This document shows, piece after piece, positions 17,270 through 25,183 of a stretch of 49,800 nt of DNA (the stretch's first letter is position 1; each line of letters begins with the position of its first letter). Below the pieces are notes generated by a model, which searched no databases, was not told the DNA's origin, and was given only the letters and a program-made list of their open reading frames with translations. Location: assembly GCA_002401955.1 (NCBI GenBank), contig NVUQ01000022.1, positions 1 through 49,800 of the forward strand, given 5' to 3'. The position numbers and the translations under genes were made by a program. This DNA is from Flavobacteriales bacterium. GTDB taxonomy: Bacteria > Bacteroidota > Bacteroidia > Flavobacteriales_E > Vicingaceae.

Positions 17270-17500
17270 ATGAGCAAATCAGACAACAACATAGACCCTT
17301 AAAATAAATTAGTAGTATCTCAAGGAAGTAAAGTTCGTAGAGCTTGGCATAACAACGATTGGTATTATTCTTTGGTAGATGTGGTTGCTGTTTTATCGGA
17401 AAGTAAAAACCCTACCGATTACCTTAAAAAGATTAGAAAACGAGATGAGGAGTTAAAATCCTACATTTGGAGTAACTATCGCTTTTCAATACTGAACTAA
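17270..17500 (+). pseudogene. BRO-N/antirepressor-like fragment
   Basis: From the ATG at 17270 the frame gives MSKSDNNIDP, a TAA (17300-17302), then KVRRAWHNNDWYYSLVDVVA, NPTDYLKKIRKRDEELK and ends at 17500. R.aWhn..WyfSlvDVVavLt.S.np..Yl.klkkRd is the BRO-N domain of phage antirepressor-like proteins, which frequently accompany hsdS genes in Bacteroidota. The early stop and the loss of everything after about residue 75 make it a remnant. It supports the idea that 15.1-17.5 kb is a collapsed restriction locus. Confidence 0.8.
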
Positions 17501-17545
17501 CCATAGGTAGACGTTGCCAAATAGAAAAATAAAGAGAAAACCACT

Positions 17546-18274
17546 TTGCGAGTAGAAATAGCAAATCCAAGAATTAAATGTTACCAATGCATGAAGCCTT
17601 CATGCACATGTATTTGTAAACATATTAGTCCTTTACAAACGAAGACTCGTTTTATTATTTTGATGCACCCGAAGGAGTATAAAAAAGAGAAAAACGGAAC
17701 GGGCCGTATGACTAAGCTTCAGTTAGAAAATTCTGAAATTATAGTTGGGGTTGATTTTACCAACAATAAGCGTGTAAATGAAATACTGAGTAACCCCAAC
17801 AATTCTTCTTTTTTACTTTATCCCGGAAAGGATAATTTCAACCTATCTACAAGAAAAGGTTCAGAAATGAATGCATTTATGGAGATTAATCCACACCTCT
17901 TTATTTTGGATGGCACATGGCCCTGCGCCCGTAAAATGCTTAAACTAAGTAAGAACTTGCAACAACTAAAAAGAGTGAGTTTTGATAATGAAATAAAATC
18001 AAAATTTATTATCAAGCAACAGCCACAACCTCTTTGTTTGAGTACTATTGAATCAGTATATACGGTTATTAATTTATTGAAGGAAGGTGACTTAGAACAA
18101 TGCGAAACCAAGGATTTTCTTATTCCTTTTGAAAAAATGATTGAATCTCAAGTCGAATATATTCTAAACCCAACTATTAATAGCTACCGACCCAATACAA
18201 AAAGAGAGATTACTCCTAAGAACAGGTATAAGAAGAAAGCGCAAAGAACTATTATTTTTAAACAAGAAAGTTAG
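17546..18274 (+). CDS. DTW-domain protein (tRNA-uridine aminocarboxypropyltransferase-like)
   Basis: 242 residues. DTW-domain enzymes transfer the 3-amino-3-carboxypropyl group of S-adenosylmethionine to a tRNA uridine (acp3U). Visible motifs: the N-terminal Cys cluster CYQCMKPSCTCIC (about residues 12-24), MHPKEYKKEKNGTGRM (the H.kE...TG.l block), the DTW-like signature D122-G-T-W125 and QPQPLCLSTIESV. The C-terminal tail is basic (KREITPKNRYKKKAQR). There is no ATG near the N-terminus, and TTG at 17546 is the best start. It is independent of the restriction remnants upstream. Which tRNA position is modified cannot be told from the sequence. Confidence 0.85.
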   Translation: MRVEIANPRIKCYQCMKPSCTCICKHISPLQTKTRFIILMHPKEYKKEKNGTGRMTKLQLENSEIIVGVDFTNNKRVNEILSNPNNSSFLLYPGKDNFNLSTRKGSEMNAFMEINPHLFILDGTWPCARKMLKLSKNLQQLKRVSFDNEIKSKFIIKQQPQPLCLSTIESVYTVINLLKEGDLEQCETKDFLIPFEKMIESQVEYILNPTINSYRPNTKREITPKNRYKKKAQRTIIFKQES

Positions 18275-18285
18275 ATTACTTTTTT

Positions 18286-18345
18286 TAATGAGTTACTATC
18301 ATTATTAACCCTAAGCTCCAAAACCACAAAGCCACTACATATTTA
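18286..18345. repeat. Partial dispersed intergenic repeat
   Basis: TAATGAGTTACTATCATTATTAA and CCCTAAGCTCCAAAACC are shared with 3191-3235. The promoter-end of the element is replaced by unrelated sequence, so this copy is truncated. Confidence 0.55.
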
Positions 18346-18423
18346 ATATTGTAATAAAAGAAACCTATTCGAAATTATTTACGTACCAAATTAAAGCTAC
18401 TTTTTATATAAATAATTTACATT

Positions 18424-18759
18424 ATGAAAATTATAAAAAATACATTTCCTGTTATTTTGTGTATAATTATAATTACAACTTTCAATTCCTGTTCAAAATC
18501 AGTTGATTTCTGTGTAAAACTCGATGCTTCTCAGTATTCTGTTAATGACACAATTTACGCAGATGCTTCTTGTAGTAAAAATGGAGATGAGTATTTATGG
18601 GAACCACAAGCAGGACTTTTAATGATTGGAAATGGAACTAATACAACTGAAAGCTTTCTAATACAACATTTAACAGGCTCTTTATCAAGAACTATTAAAT
18701 TAACGATATCTAATTCTAAATCTTCTCGTACACAAACAAAATCAGTTAATGTATTTTAA
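18424..18759 (+). CDS. Small PKD/Ig-like lipoprotein
   Basis: A 111-residue lipoprotein with signal FPVILCIIIITTFNSC (Cys23). The mature part is a single beta-sandwich: VDFCVKLDASQYSVNDTIYADASCSKNGDEYLWEPQAG and a last strand IKLTISNSKSSRTQTKSVNVF. The order (..v..Gd.v.f.a..s......y.W.....v..) resembles PKD domains. Two Cys in the sandwich may pair. It is probably anchored to the outer membrane, ligand unknown. It is a single gene between repeat elements. Confidence 0.6.
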   Translation: MKIIKNTFPVILCIIIITTFNSCSKSVDFCVKLDASQYSVNDTIYADASCSKNGDEYLWEPQAGLLMIGNGTNTTESFLIQHLTGSLSRTIKLTISNSKSSRTQTKSVNVF

Positions 18760-18839
18760 CATTCTACTTTTCTCAACTTATGAACTACCTATTATTTTTT
18801 TAGATAAAAAACGCTGATTCATAGAAAAGCCTTTTGAAT

Positions 18840-18944
18840 ATTTTTTTAAAAATGAATTTCATCATTAATTAAATCTAAGCTCTAACAACTATAATTTTAT
18901 TAATGTTTTATCCGAAAAATAACTTGCTTTATTATCTATATTTG
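18840..18944 (+). promoter_or_regulatory. Dispersed intergenic repeat ending in a -7 box
   Basis: Contains AATTTCATCATTAATTAAAT, CTAAGCTCTAACAACTATAA, TTTTATTAATGTTTTAT, CTTGCTTTATTATCTATA and TATATTTG (18937-18944). It provides the only promoter-like signal before the CPBP protease at 19008. Confidence 0.6.
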
Positions 18945-19007
18945 GGAAATGTTATCAATTGAATAAGTACAATTGTGTACTTATTTGGTTGCTATAAATA
19001 AGAAGTT

Positions 19008-19856
19008 TTGGACATTAATATTATTTTAACATATGGCTTTTTATTATCGAGTGTTCTTTCTTTGTGGGCACCATTTAAGCTATTTAATAAAATCCCTTTA
19101 TGGCTATTATTTTTAGCAATTTCTTTCAGTTTAGCGATAGCCTTTAAAAAAGCTTCCTTTATATCATTAGCTTACACGCTATTTTTTGGATATTCTGTCT
19201 ATTACTATTACAAAAAAAAGAACATCATACTTTCTTTTTTAGTGTTAGCCTTGTCTGTCCCTTTAGTATTGCATTTCTCATTTCTAGATTTTAACAATTA
19301 TAGATACTTACACAATATCCATATAACAAATAACGCTACCCCTTTTAGCTTGTATTTTAACCTGGATAAAACGGTAGTAGGTATATTTATAATTGCCTTT
19401 AGTTTTAACTATAAGAAAATAGCATTGCTATCCATTTTTAAACTTTTAATAATAAACCTTGTTTTAATGGGGCTTATTTTCTTTGTTTTAGCTACAGTGT
19501 TAGGCTATTCTAAATTTGAACCAAAATTACCCTACTTCACTCCTGTTTGGATTCTTGTTAATTTATTTTTTACCTGTATGGCAGAAGAAGCTTTATTTAG
19601 AAGGCTTATACAACAAAAAATACATGAATCATTAAGCGGTAAGTACGCTTCAGCTATAAGTATATTTATTGCTGCTGCCATATTTGGACTAGCACACTTT
19701 AAGGGTGGAGCTATATACATTGCCCTAGCAACATTAGCAGGATTGTTTTATGGATTTATTTATTATAAATCTAAAAGAATTGAAAGTGCTATACTTCTAC
19801 ATTTTTCTTTTAATTTAATACACCTTTTACTTTTTACTTACCCTACCCTTAAATAA
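19008..19856 (+). CDS. CPBP-family intramembrane metalloprotease
   Basis: A 282-residue multi-pass inner-membrane protein of about eight hydrophobic segments. The CPBP (CAAX protease/bacteriocin-processing) signature is clear: an EE dyad followed by R (E193-E194-ALFRRLIQQ), FGLAHFKGG with H230, and a final HFSFNLIH block. These glutamyl intramembrane proteases cleave membrane peptides; in bacteria some process or give immunity to peptides, but no peptide gene is visible here. The start is TTG (19008), as no ATG gives the full first helix. It follows a promoter repeat 64 bases upstream and stands alone. Confidence 0.9.
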   Translation: MDINIILTYGFLLSSVLSLWAPFKLFNKIPLWLLFLAISFSLAIAFKKASFISLAYTLFFGYSVYYYYKKKNIILSFLVLALSVPLVLHFSFLDFNNYRYLHNIHITNNATPFSLYFNLDKTVVGIFIIAFSFNYKKIALLSIFKLLIINLVLMGLIFFVLATVLGYSKFEPKLPYFTPVWILVNLFFTCMAEEALFRRLIQQKIHESLSGKYASAISIFIAAAIFGLAHFKGGAIYIALATLAGLFYGFIYYKSKRIESAILLHFSFNLIHLLLFTYPTLK

Positions 19857-19869
19857 CCCTTTTTACACG

Positions 19870-20015
19870 TATAAATACCTATATAAAAAACCCTCTTTTT
19901 GATGCCTTTTTTTATGATTTTCATCATTTATAATTACTAGGCTCCAATAAGCACAATACCTCCAGTTTTATTAATGTTTTAGCGGTAAGGCGAGCTGGTT
20001 TATTGAGTATATTTG
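19870..20015 (+). promoter_or_regulatory. Dispersed intergenic repeat ending in a -7 box
   Basis: Begins with CACGTATAAATACCTATATA (an imperfect dyad like those at 14060 and 15003), then CCTCTTTTTGATGCC, GATTTTCATCATT, AGGCTCCAATAAGCACAATACC, TTAATGTTTTAGCGG and a final TATATTTG (20008-20015). The ATG at 20053 is 38 bases downstream. It is the most complete pairing of this element with a large gene. Confidence 0.65.
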
Positions 20016-20052
20016 GTGTGAGAGAGAAAATAAGAATTGAAAAATATATCGT

Positions 20053-21909
20053 ATGAAATTAGAAAAGATCTTAGGCAACTTGAATTCATTAGAAAAGAAT
20101 TCATTTATTAAAATAATTGATAACATAATTGCTAATAATCCAAAAAATTCAAAAGCGATTGATAAGATTCTTTCCGAGACAGACAATACTGGGTTAAAAA
20201 GCCTTGATAACATAGTTATTTCAAAAATTTTCAGCCTAATAGAAACTGAATTTGCACAATTAATCAAATCAGAGTTTGTAAACACTTCTTCTCAACTTGA
20301 TATCTTAACTGATATTATTACAAGAGACGGAAATTGTATAATGAAACAAGATTGGTTTGCTCGACTTTATGAAACTGAACTAAAGACAATAAACAAAAAG
20401 ATAAAAGCATTACAAAAAGATATTGAAAATCCGAAATCTGACCTTTCTGAAAACAGGAAACGAGATTATAAAATATATAAATCATGCGTACACACTGCGT
20501 TTCATAACGATATTAAAAACAATAGAGAAGCAAAAATAACAGATGATGAATTATCAATTCTATTGACTTTATCACATCAATTAGAACTATCGCAAGAAGA
20601 AACTAAATTGATAAACTATTTGATTTTACCTGCACATAAAGCAGAAATTGATTCTGTAATTACTGAATTGAAAAACCTTGGTATTATTTTCTACGCAAAG
20701 AAAACGAGTACAATATTCGTTGCTGATGAAATGGTTCGAGTAATCAGAAAGATTAGAGAAAAAGAGGTTGCTGACAAATTCTTTAGAAGAGTTTTAAGAT
20801 TATTCAAAGAACCTCAAATCAATTTAATTTCGCGAAAACATAACATTGATAGAAAATTAACATTAGACCAAAAGATAAAAGAAATTATCAATGAAGGAAT
20901 TTCTTTTTCTGGTGTTTTAACTAAGGATATCTACAAGGATGGAACAAACGTTTCAGATAAGAAAAAATTTCTAAATGAATTTTGGAGTAAAAGTCTAAAC
21001 CTAAGCCCTGCTTTAAAAGGAACAACACTAGAAGAAAAATTAGAAAATATAATTTCTCATTTTGATGCCATCGAAAAAGACGAAAAAGTCGGAATTTCAA
21101 TTGATGGTTATGAGAAGCTACTAGTAGAACTTGATGAAACATTGCCAAAACTTAATGGACAAGTTATGGCTGAATTTGAGTTGCAAGATGAAAATGTATT
21201 AAAAAGCGGTCTCCTACTCGATTACAATATTAAGCCAAGAGATATTCTTGACATTATTCAAGTAAAAGAATTAGAGAACTTCTGCAAAACACGAGAAATA
21301 AAGACAAGAGGAAATGATATAGAGAATATTCTTGATTCATACAAAGATTCTGAAAATCTCTATCTTGAAAACTATGTTAACATTGGATTCAGAGATTTAA
21401 ACTCTTTAAAAGAAAACGGGATCATAATTAAAGAAGCAAATCTTGGGATAAAATTTGAAGATTTGACAAAATCTATCTTCTCTCAATTAGGGTTTAACGT
21501 TGATGAAAAACTCAAAAAACAACTTAACACGAAAAAGGATCAAATTGATATCCTCCTTAACTTAGGTAATAATGAACTTATCTTAATTGAATGTAAAACG
21601 AATAAAGAAAGTGGTTACAATAAATTTAGTTCAGTTTCACGCCAAATGAAATCATATACAGAATTAGGAACTAAGGCAGATTGTAAAATAATTAAGAGTC
21701 TTTTAATAGCTCCAGATTTTAGTGATGATTTCATCAATGAAACAGAGCTAGAATATGACTTAAATCTTTCTTTAATTACAGCATCTTCACTACTAAAGAT
21801 TCTTGAAGGCTTTAAGAATTCCAAAAAACATAAACAGTTCCCATATAAATTATTAATGAGGGATGTTTTGATAAAAGAAGACAGAATTATTAAAGCTATG
21901 GGTAAATAA
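20053..21909 (+). CDS. Large protein with C-terminal PD-(D/E)XK nuclease domain, possible defence nuclease
   Basis: A 618-residue soluble protein. Residues ~455-600 form a restriction-endonuclease-like domain: a helix with a conserved Glu (LGIKFEDLTKSIFSQLGF), then D496-Q-I-D499 and E513-C-K515 (LILIECKTNKE), the D..ExK core of the Mrr/PD-(D/E)XK fold. Before it (about 410-440) lies a SAP-like helix pair (VKELENFCKTREIKTRGNDI) that could bind DNA. The central part (about 150-240) has a TerB-like helical pattern with DDELSILLTLSHQLELSQEE. The N-terminus is helical and unrecognised. No methyltransferase partner is present. Its place between restriction remnants and the cassette array suggests phage defence, but this is inference. 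It starts at an ATG after a repeat-borne promoter. Confidence 0.75.
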   Translation: MKLEKILGNLNSLEKNSFIKIIDNIIANNPKNSKAIDKILSETDNTGLKSLDNIVISKIFSLIETEFAQLIKSEFVNTSSQLDILTDIITRDGNCIMKQDWFARLYETELKTINKKIKALQKDIENPKSDLSENRKRDYKIYKSCVHTAFHNDIKNNREAKITDDELSILLTLSHQLELSQEETKLINYLILPAHKAEIDSVITELKNLGIIFYAKKTSTIFVADEMVRVIRKIREKEVADKFFRRVLRLFKEPQINLISRKHNIDRKLTLDQKIKEIINEGISFSGVLTKDIYKDGTNVSDKKKFLNEFWSKSLNLSPALKGTTLEEKLENIISHFDAIEKDEKVGISIDGYEKLLVELDETLPKLNGQVMAEFELQDENVLKSGLLLDYNIKPRDILDIIQVKELENFCKTREIKTRGNDIENILDSYKDSENLYLENYVNIGFRDLNSLKENGIIIKEANLGIKFEDLTKSIFSQLGFNVDEKLKKQLNTKKDQIDILLNLGNNELILIECKTNKESGYNKFSSVSRQMKSYTELGTKADCKIIKSLLIAPDFSDDFINETELEYDLNLSLITASSLLKILEGFKNSKKHKQFPYKLLMRDVLIKEDRIIKAMGK

Positions 21910-22019
21910 AATTAGCAGTTAAATTATTAAAAAAAGAAAAATCTATCAATTCAAGTGTTTTGAGATGAGTTTATACTGAGTACGTTTTACAAAAGCAAAA
22001 GCCACGAAGTAAAAGAATA

Positions 22020-22108
22020 TATCGAGAATAAGCTTTTTTGTTCTCGATACATTCCGACTTACCCTTCGATAAACTCAGGGAAATATTCGGAACACTCGAA
22101 CTGACAAA
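22020..22108. repeat. Flavobacterial-type intergenic hairpin repeat
   Basis: TATCGAGAA (22020-22028) and TTCTCGATA (22041-22049) form a 9-bp stem with a T-rich loop. They are followed by CATTCCGACTTACCC and CACTCGAACTGACAAAAG. Similar decayed copies lie at 23450-23500 and 26826-26912, and related CACTCGAACTGAC/GTTCGAGTGA pieces at 32300-32450. It marks the outer end of the cassette array. The stretch 21910-22019 shows nothing else. Confidence 0.6.
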
Positions 22109-22118
22109 AGCGAGCAAC

Positions 22119-22280
22119 CTAACCCCCAACCAACTCACCACTTTTAATGTACAATAAGGATGCACTTATGTTTTGGTAGCCCATTTGGGTTAACAGGCTT
22201 TTGGTTTTGTTAATTTGTTTTTCGTGTGCCGAGCTTTGCTCTCCAGTTTTATAATCTAATAATAAGATTGCTTCAAATTA
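22119..22280 (-). repeat. Helicase 3'-end copy 1 (outermost)
   Basis: Read on the minus strand this encodes EAILLLDYKTGEQSSAHEKQ, INKTKSLLTQMGYQNISASL and LYIKSGELVGG followed by TAG. This is the C-terminus of the AddA-like helicase (DYKTGEQSPAHEKQ ... SGELVGV). It is open for about 45 codons, with both synonymous and amino-acid changes, so it derives from a related functional helicase gene. A stop lies just upstream (PxF), so only the tail is present. It aligns base for base with copy 3 (offset 2902). Confidence 0.88.
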
Positions 22281-22366
22281 TGGCTCTAACGTTTATAATT
22301 TTCGCAATTACGATTGAATTGAAACACTACTCAAATAACATCATATAATACTATCACAAACAAAAC
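22281..22366 (+). repeat. Shared leader, copy A (before rhuM)
   Basis: From TGGCTCTAACGTTTATAATT to CTATCACAAACAAAA this is nearly identical to 25183-25268 (about five differences). The homology is higher than in the adjoining helicase-tail copies, suggesting recent exchange or a shared promoter module. Confidence 0.8.
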
Positions 22367-22424
22367 AACCCTTATTCTGTTACAAATAATTAATAAATTT
22401 AACCTTACTTTGTTCTAAAGTAAG
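22367..22424 (+). promoter_or_regulatory. Two-unit operator-like repeat plus inverted repeat before rhuM
   Basis: Two direct repeats 34 bases apart (AACCCTTATTCTGTTACAAA at 22367 and AACCTTACTTTGTTC at 22401). The second overlaps a perfect inverted repeat, CTTACTTT-gttct-AAAGTAAG (22404-22424), ending 6 bases before the ATG. The inverted repeat could bind a repressor or sequester the translation start. Four copies of the same unit precede the ATPase gene at 25409. Confidence 0.6.
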
Positions 22425-22430
22425 TAGAAA

Positions 22431-23441
22431 ATGGATTCCGAAATAATTATATACCAAACCGAAGATGGCTTAACTAAAATCCAAACTCGGCTAGAGAACG
22501 AAACAGTATGGATTAATCAGTCGCAGATGGCAATGCTTTTCGGAAAAGGTAGGAGCACTGTTACAGAACATATCAATAATCTTTTTAAAGAAGGAGAATT
22601 GGATGAAGAATTGGTCTGTCGGAATTTCCGACACACCACTCAACACGGTGCTATTGAAGGAAAGACTCAAGAAAAAGAGGTTAAGTATTACAACTTAGAT
22701 GTTATTATTTCAGTTGGTTACCGAGTAAAAAGTATTCAAGGAACAAAATTCAGGCAATGGGCTACCACTCGTTTACGAGAGTATATCGTAAAAGGATTTG
22801 CCATGAATGATGATTTGTTAAAAGAAGCAGGCGGAGGTAATTATTTTGATGAGTTATTGGCTCGTATCAGAGATATACGTTCTTCAGAAAAAGTATTTTG
22901 GAGAAAAGTATTAGACATCTATGCTACAAGTGTAGATTATGACCCTAAAGCAGAAGTTTCGTTAATATTCTTTAAAACCATCCAAAACAAAATGCACTGG
23001 GCTGCTCACGGAAATACTGCTGCAGAAATTGTTTACGAAAGAGCAAATGCCAATCAACCCTTTTTAGGGTTAACAAATTTTAAAGGAGATAAACCCACAA
23101 AAAAAGAAAGTGAAATAGCCAAAAACTACCTACAAAAAGATGAATTAGATATTTTAAACAGAATGGTTACAGCCTATTTAGAAGTGGCTGAACTGCAAGC
23201 ACTAAACCGTAAACCAATGCACATGAGCGATTGGTCGAGTCGATTAGATGATTTTTTAACAATGACTGGAAACAATATTTTAGAAAATTCTGGTAAGGTT
23301 AGTCATCAAAAAGCTTTAGATAAAGCACATACAGAATATAAAAAATATAAAGGGCAGATTAAAAACGAATTATCTAAAGTTGAAAAGGATTTTATTAAGC
23401 AAATTGACAAAACCACTAAAACACTTAAAAAGAAGAAATAA
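22431..23441 (+). CDS. rhuM: RhuM-family protein
   Basis: 336 residues. Recognised as the virulence RhuM family from the N-terminal block IIYQTEDGLTKIQTRLENETVWINQSQMAMLFGKGRSTVTEHI, HTTQHGAIEGKTQEKEVKYYNLDVIISVGYRVKS and FRQWATTRLREYIVKGF. The HTH-like N-terminal half (about 1-110) resembles phage antirepressor DNA-binding parts. The middle, WAAHGNTAAEIVYERANA and FLGLTNFKGDKPTKKE, is the conserved C-terminal RhuM region. The last ~40 residues are a Lys-rich coiled coil. RhuM proteins are common in restriction and defence islands, but their biochemical activity is not established. It is the first gene of the array, driven from the shared leader. Confidence 0.9.
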   Translation: MDSEIIIYQTEDGLTKIQTRLENETVWINQSQMAMLFGKGRSTVTEHINNLFKEGELDEELVCRNFRHTTQHGAIEGKTQEKEVKYYNLDVIISVGYRVKSIQGTKFRQWATTRLREYIVKGFAMNDDLLKEAGGGNYFDELLARIRDIRSSEKVFWRKVLDIYATSVDYDPKAEVSLIFFKTIQNKMHWAAHGNTAAEIVYERANANQPFLGLTNFKGDKPTKKESEIAKNYLQKDELDILNRMVTAYLEVAELQALNRKPMHMSDWSSRLDDFLTMTGNNILENSGKVSHQKALDKAHTEYKKYKGQIKNELSKVEKDFIKQIDKTTKTLKKKK

Positions 23442-23506
23442 AATATCAATACATTGCGACTTCTCCTATAATAATCACTGGTCAACACTCGATCTAACAA
23501 AAGCAA

Positions 23507-23716
23507 CTAAACCCCAACCAACTCACCACTCTTAATGTACAATAAGGAGGCGCTTATGTTTTGGTAGCCCATTTGGGTTAATAGGCTTTTATAATTGTTA
23601 ATTTGTTTTTCGTGTGCTGGGCTTGCTCTCCTGTTTTGTAATCTATTAAGTAAGTTTGGTTGTTTTTACTACTACTCTATCTGGCTCCATAATTTAGCAA
23701 AACAGAACGTTCTATT
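23507..23716 (-). repeat. Helicase 3'-end copy 2 (longest)
   Basis: The longest tail relic: it matches the helicase from its stop through LLTQMGYQNISA and DYKTGEQ up to the segment over AAAACAGAACGTTC. Single-base losses (in the A-run of the VVVKNNQ codons and in GAGCAAGCCCAG) put it out of frame, and bases near 23685-23700 replace a longer native stretch. A decayed intergenic hairpin repeat (23450-23500) precedes it. Confidence 0.85.
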
Positions 23717-23752
23717 TCATAAGTACATATCTTACAAAAGACATTAATTCGT

Positions 23753-23771
23753 AATTCGCGATTCGCGAATT
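23753..23771. promoter_or_regulatory. 19-bp palindromic operator
   Basis: AATTCGCGATTCGCGAATT is a perfect palindrome around one central base, nested in further TTCG/CGAA half-sites (ATTCGTAATTCGCG). It lies 13 bases before the -7 box, over the expected -33 region, ideal for autorepression by the HTH protein encoded next. Confidence 0.8.
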
Positions 23772-23784
23772 GCAAATAATTTCT

Positions 23785-23792
23785 TATATTTG
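23785..23792 (+). promoter_or_regulatory. -7 box of the HTH/nucleotidyltransferase operon
   Basis: TATATTTG matches TAnnTTTG exactly, 21 bases before the ATG at 23814. Confidence 0.7.
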
Positions 23793-23813
23793 TACTTATT
23801 CTAATAAAACATA

Positions 23814-24332
23814 ATGAAAAAGCACAGCGGTATGCGACCTCACGATATAGCGATTCTCCTCAAAATTGCAAGCAAAGAACAAAACAATTGGTACATGAAA
23901 GACTTAGCCTATGAGTTGGGAATCAGTGCCAGTGAAATAAGTGAAAGCATCAATCGCTCTGTTATATCGGGGCTGATAAGCAGTGACAAAAGAACATTAA
24001 AGAAATTAGCGATATTAGACTTTATAAAATCTGGATTAAAATACGTTTACCCACAACAACCTGGAGCAATGGTAAGAGGTATAGCAACTGCTCATTCAGC
24101 AGCCCCACTAAATAATCAAATTATGAGCGAAGAACAATTTGTTTGGGCATATGCTAAAGGAAATATTAGAGGGCAATCCATAGAACCTTTACATCCTAAA
24201 ATGGCAGAGGCTTGTCTAAAAGATAGTAAATACTACGAGTTAATGGCTTTAGTTGATGCAATAAGGGTAGGAAAAGTAAGAGAACAACATCTTGCTCTTG
24301 AAATGATAAAAGAAAGAATAGAACATGCTTAA
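23814..24332 (+). CDS. Winged-helix HTH regulator, putative antitoxin
   Basis: 172 residues. The N-terminal ~60 residues form a winged HTH (HDIAILLKIASKEQNNWYMKDLAYELGISASEISESINRSVISGLI), MarR/ROK-like in spacing. The C-terminal part (about 65-172) is helical, with LKYVYPQQPGAMVRGIATAHSAAPL and PLHPKMAEACLKDSKYYELMALVDAIRVG. Its stop overlaps the next gene by 8 bases, so the two are translationally coupled. A palindromic operator overlaps the promoter, as in autoregulated toxin-antitoxin operons of the AbiEi/AbiEii kind. The antitoxin role is inferred from the arrangement; the protein could also be a simple regulator. Confidence 0.75.
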   Translation: MKKHSGMRPHDIAILLKIASKEQNNWYMKDLAYELGISASEISESINRSVISGLISSDKRTLKKLAILDFIKSGLKYVYPQQPGAMVRGIATAHSAAPLNNQIMSEEQFVWAYAKGNIRGQSIEPLHPKMAEACLKDSKYYELMALVDAIRVGKVREQHLALEMIKERIEHA

Positions 24333-25017
24333 AAATCAAACCATCAACTTAAAAGTAGTTGAGAAAGTAGCTCTGGCATTAGGTGAGCTTAATAAGGATG
24401 TGATATTCGTTGGCGGTGCAGTTGTTAGTTTATATGTTACTGATGCAGGAGCTGAGCAACCTAGACCAACTAAAGATATTGATATCTCGGTTCAGATCAG
24501 CTCATATTCAGAAATGAATAAATTACGAGAGGAATTAGCCAATAAAAAGATTTATCCTGCAACTACTTCTACTGTAATGTACAGGTATACTCTTGAAGAT
24601 ATCTTAATTGATTTTATACCTTATGAAGCAACCTCTCTTGGACCAACAAATAAATGGTTAAAACCAGGGTTTGAAAAAGCGTACCCTGTAACAATTGGAA
24701 AAACGGAGATAAAAATCTTACCCGTAAGTTTATTCCTAGCAACAAAATGGGAAGCCTATAATAACAGAGGTAGTGATCCAAGAATGAGTCATGATTTTGA
24801 AGATATTATCTATGTAATTGATAATAATGTTGATTTAATTGAAGATGTCATTAAAGCAGACAAAAATGTTCAGGATTATTTGAAATTAATGAGCACAGAA
24901 ATTCTATCTCACTCGTCACGAAATGAAATCATAGAATGTCATATAAACCCTTTTACCGCAGAGGAAAGAAGAGGATTTGTAATAGGTAAACTTGAACTAA
25001 TAGCCACAATAGATTAA
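24325..25017 (+). CDS. Nucleotidyltransferase-fold protein, AbiEii-like putative toxin
   Basis: 230 residues. The nucleotidyltransferase signature is present: VIFVGG (G30-G31), a long spacer, then T49-K-D51-I-D53 as the metal-binding D-x-D. A later DFIP and LATKWEAYNNRGSDPRMSHDFEDIIYVID match the K.eA...R....kD..Dl pattern of AbiEii/DUF6036-type enzymes. AbiEii toxins transfer nucleotides to tRNA 3' ends or similar acceptors; whether this one does is unknown. It is paired with the HTH gene (8-base overlap). Its stop lies 3 bases before the helicase-tail copy 3. An abortive-infection or TA role is probable but inferred. Confidence 0.8.
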   Translation: MLKNQTINLKVVEKVALALGELNKDVIFVGGAVVSLYVTDAGAEQPRPTKDIDISVQISSYSEMNKLREELANKKIYPATTSTVMYRYTLEDILIDFIPYEATSLGPTNKWLKPGFEKAYPVTIGKTEIKILPVSLFLATKWEAYNNRGSDPRMSHDFEDIIYVIDNNVDLIEDVIKADKNVQDYLKLMSTEILSHSSRNEIIECHINPFTAEERRGFVIGKLELIATID

Positions 25018-25020
25018 TAA

Positions 25021-25183
25021 TTAAACCCCAACCAACTCTCCACTTTTTATGTACAATAAGGATGCGCTTATGTTTTGGTAGCCCATTTGGGTTAAGAGGC
25101 TTTTATAATTGGTAATTTGTTTTTCGTGTGCTGGACTTTACTCTCCAATTTTATAATCTAATAATAAGATTGCTTCAAATTAT
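25021..25183 (-). repeat. Helicase 3'-end copy 3
   Basis: The minus-strand reading keeps NYKSLLTQMGYQNISASLLY and IKSGELVGV with TAA, but a TAA replaces the Gln codon in DYKIGE*SPAHEKQ, so it is a relic. It aligns without gaps to copy 1 (offset 2902). Its first bases, AATTAAACCCCAACC, repeat the junction at the native helicase stop. Confidence 0.88.
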
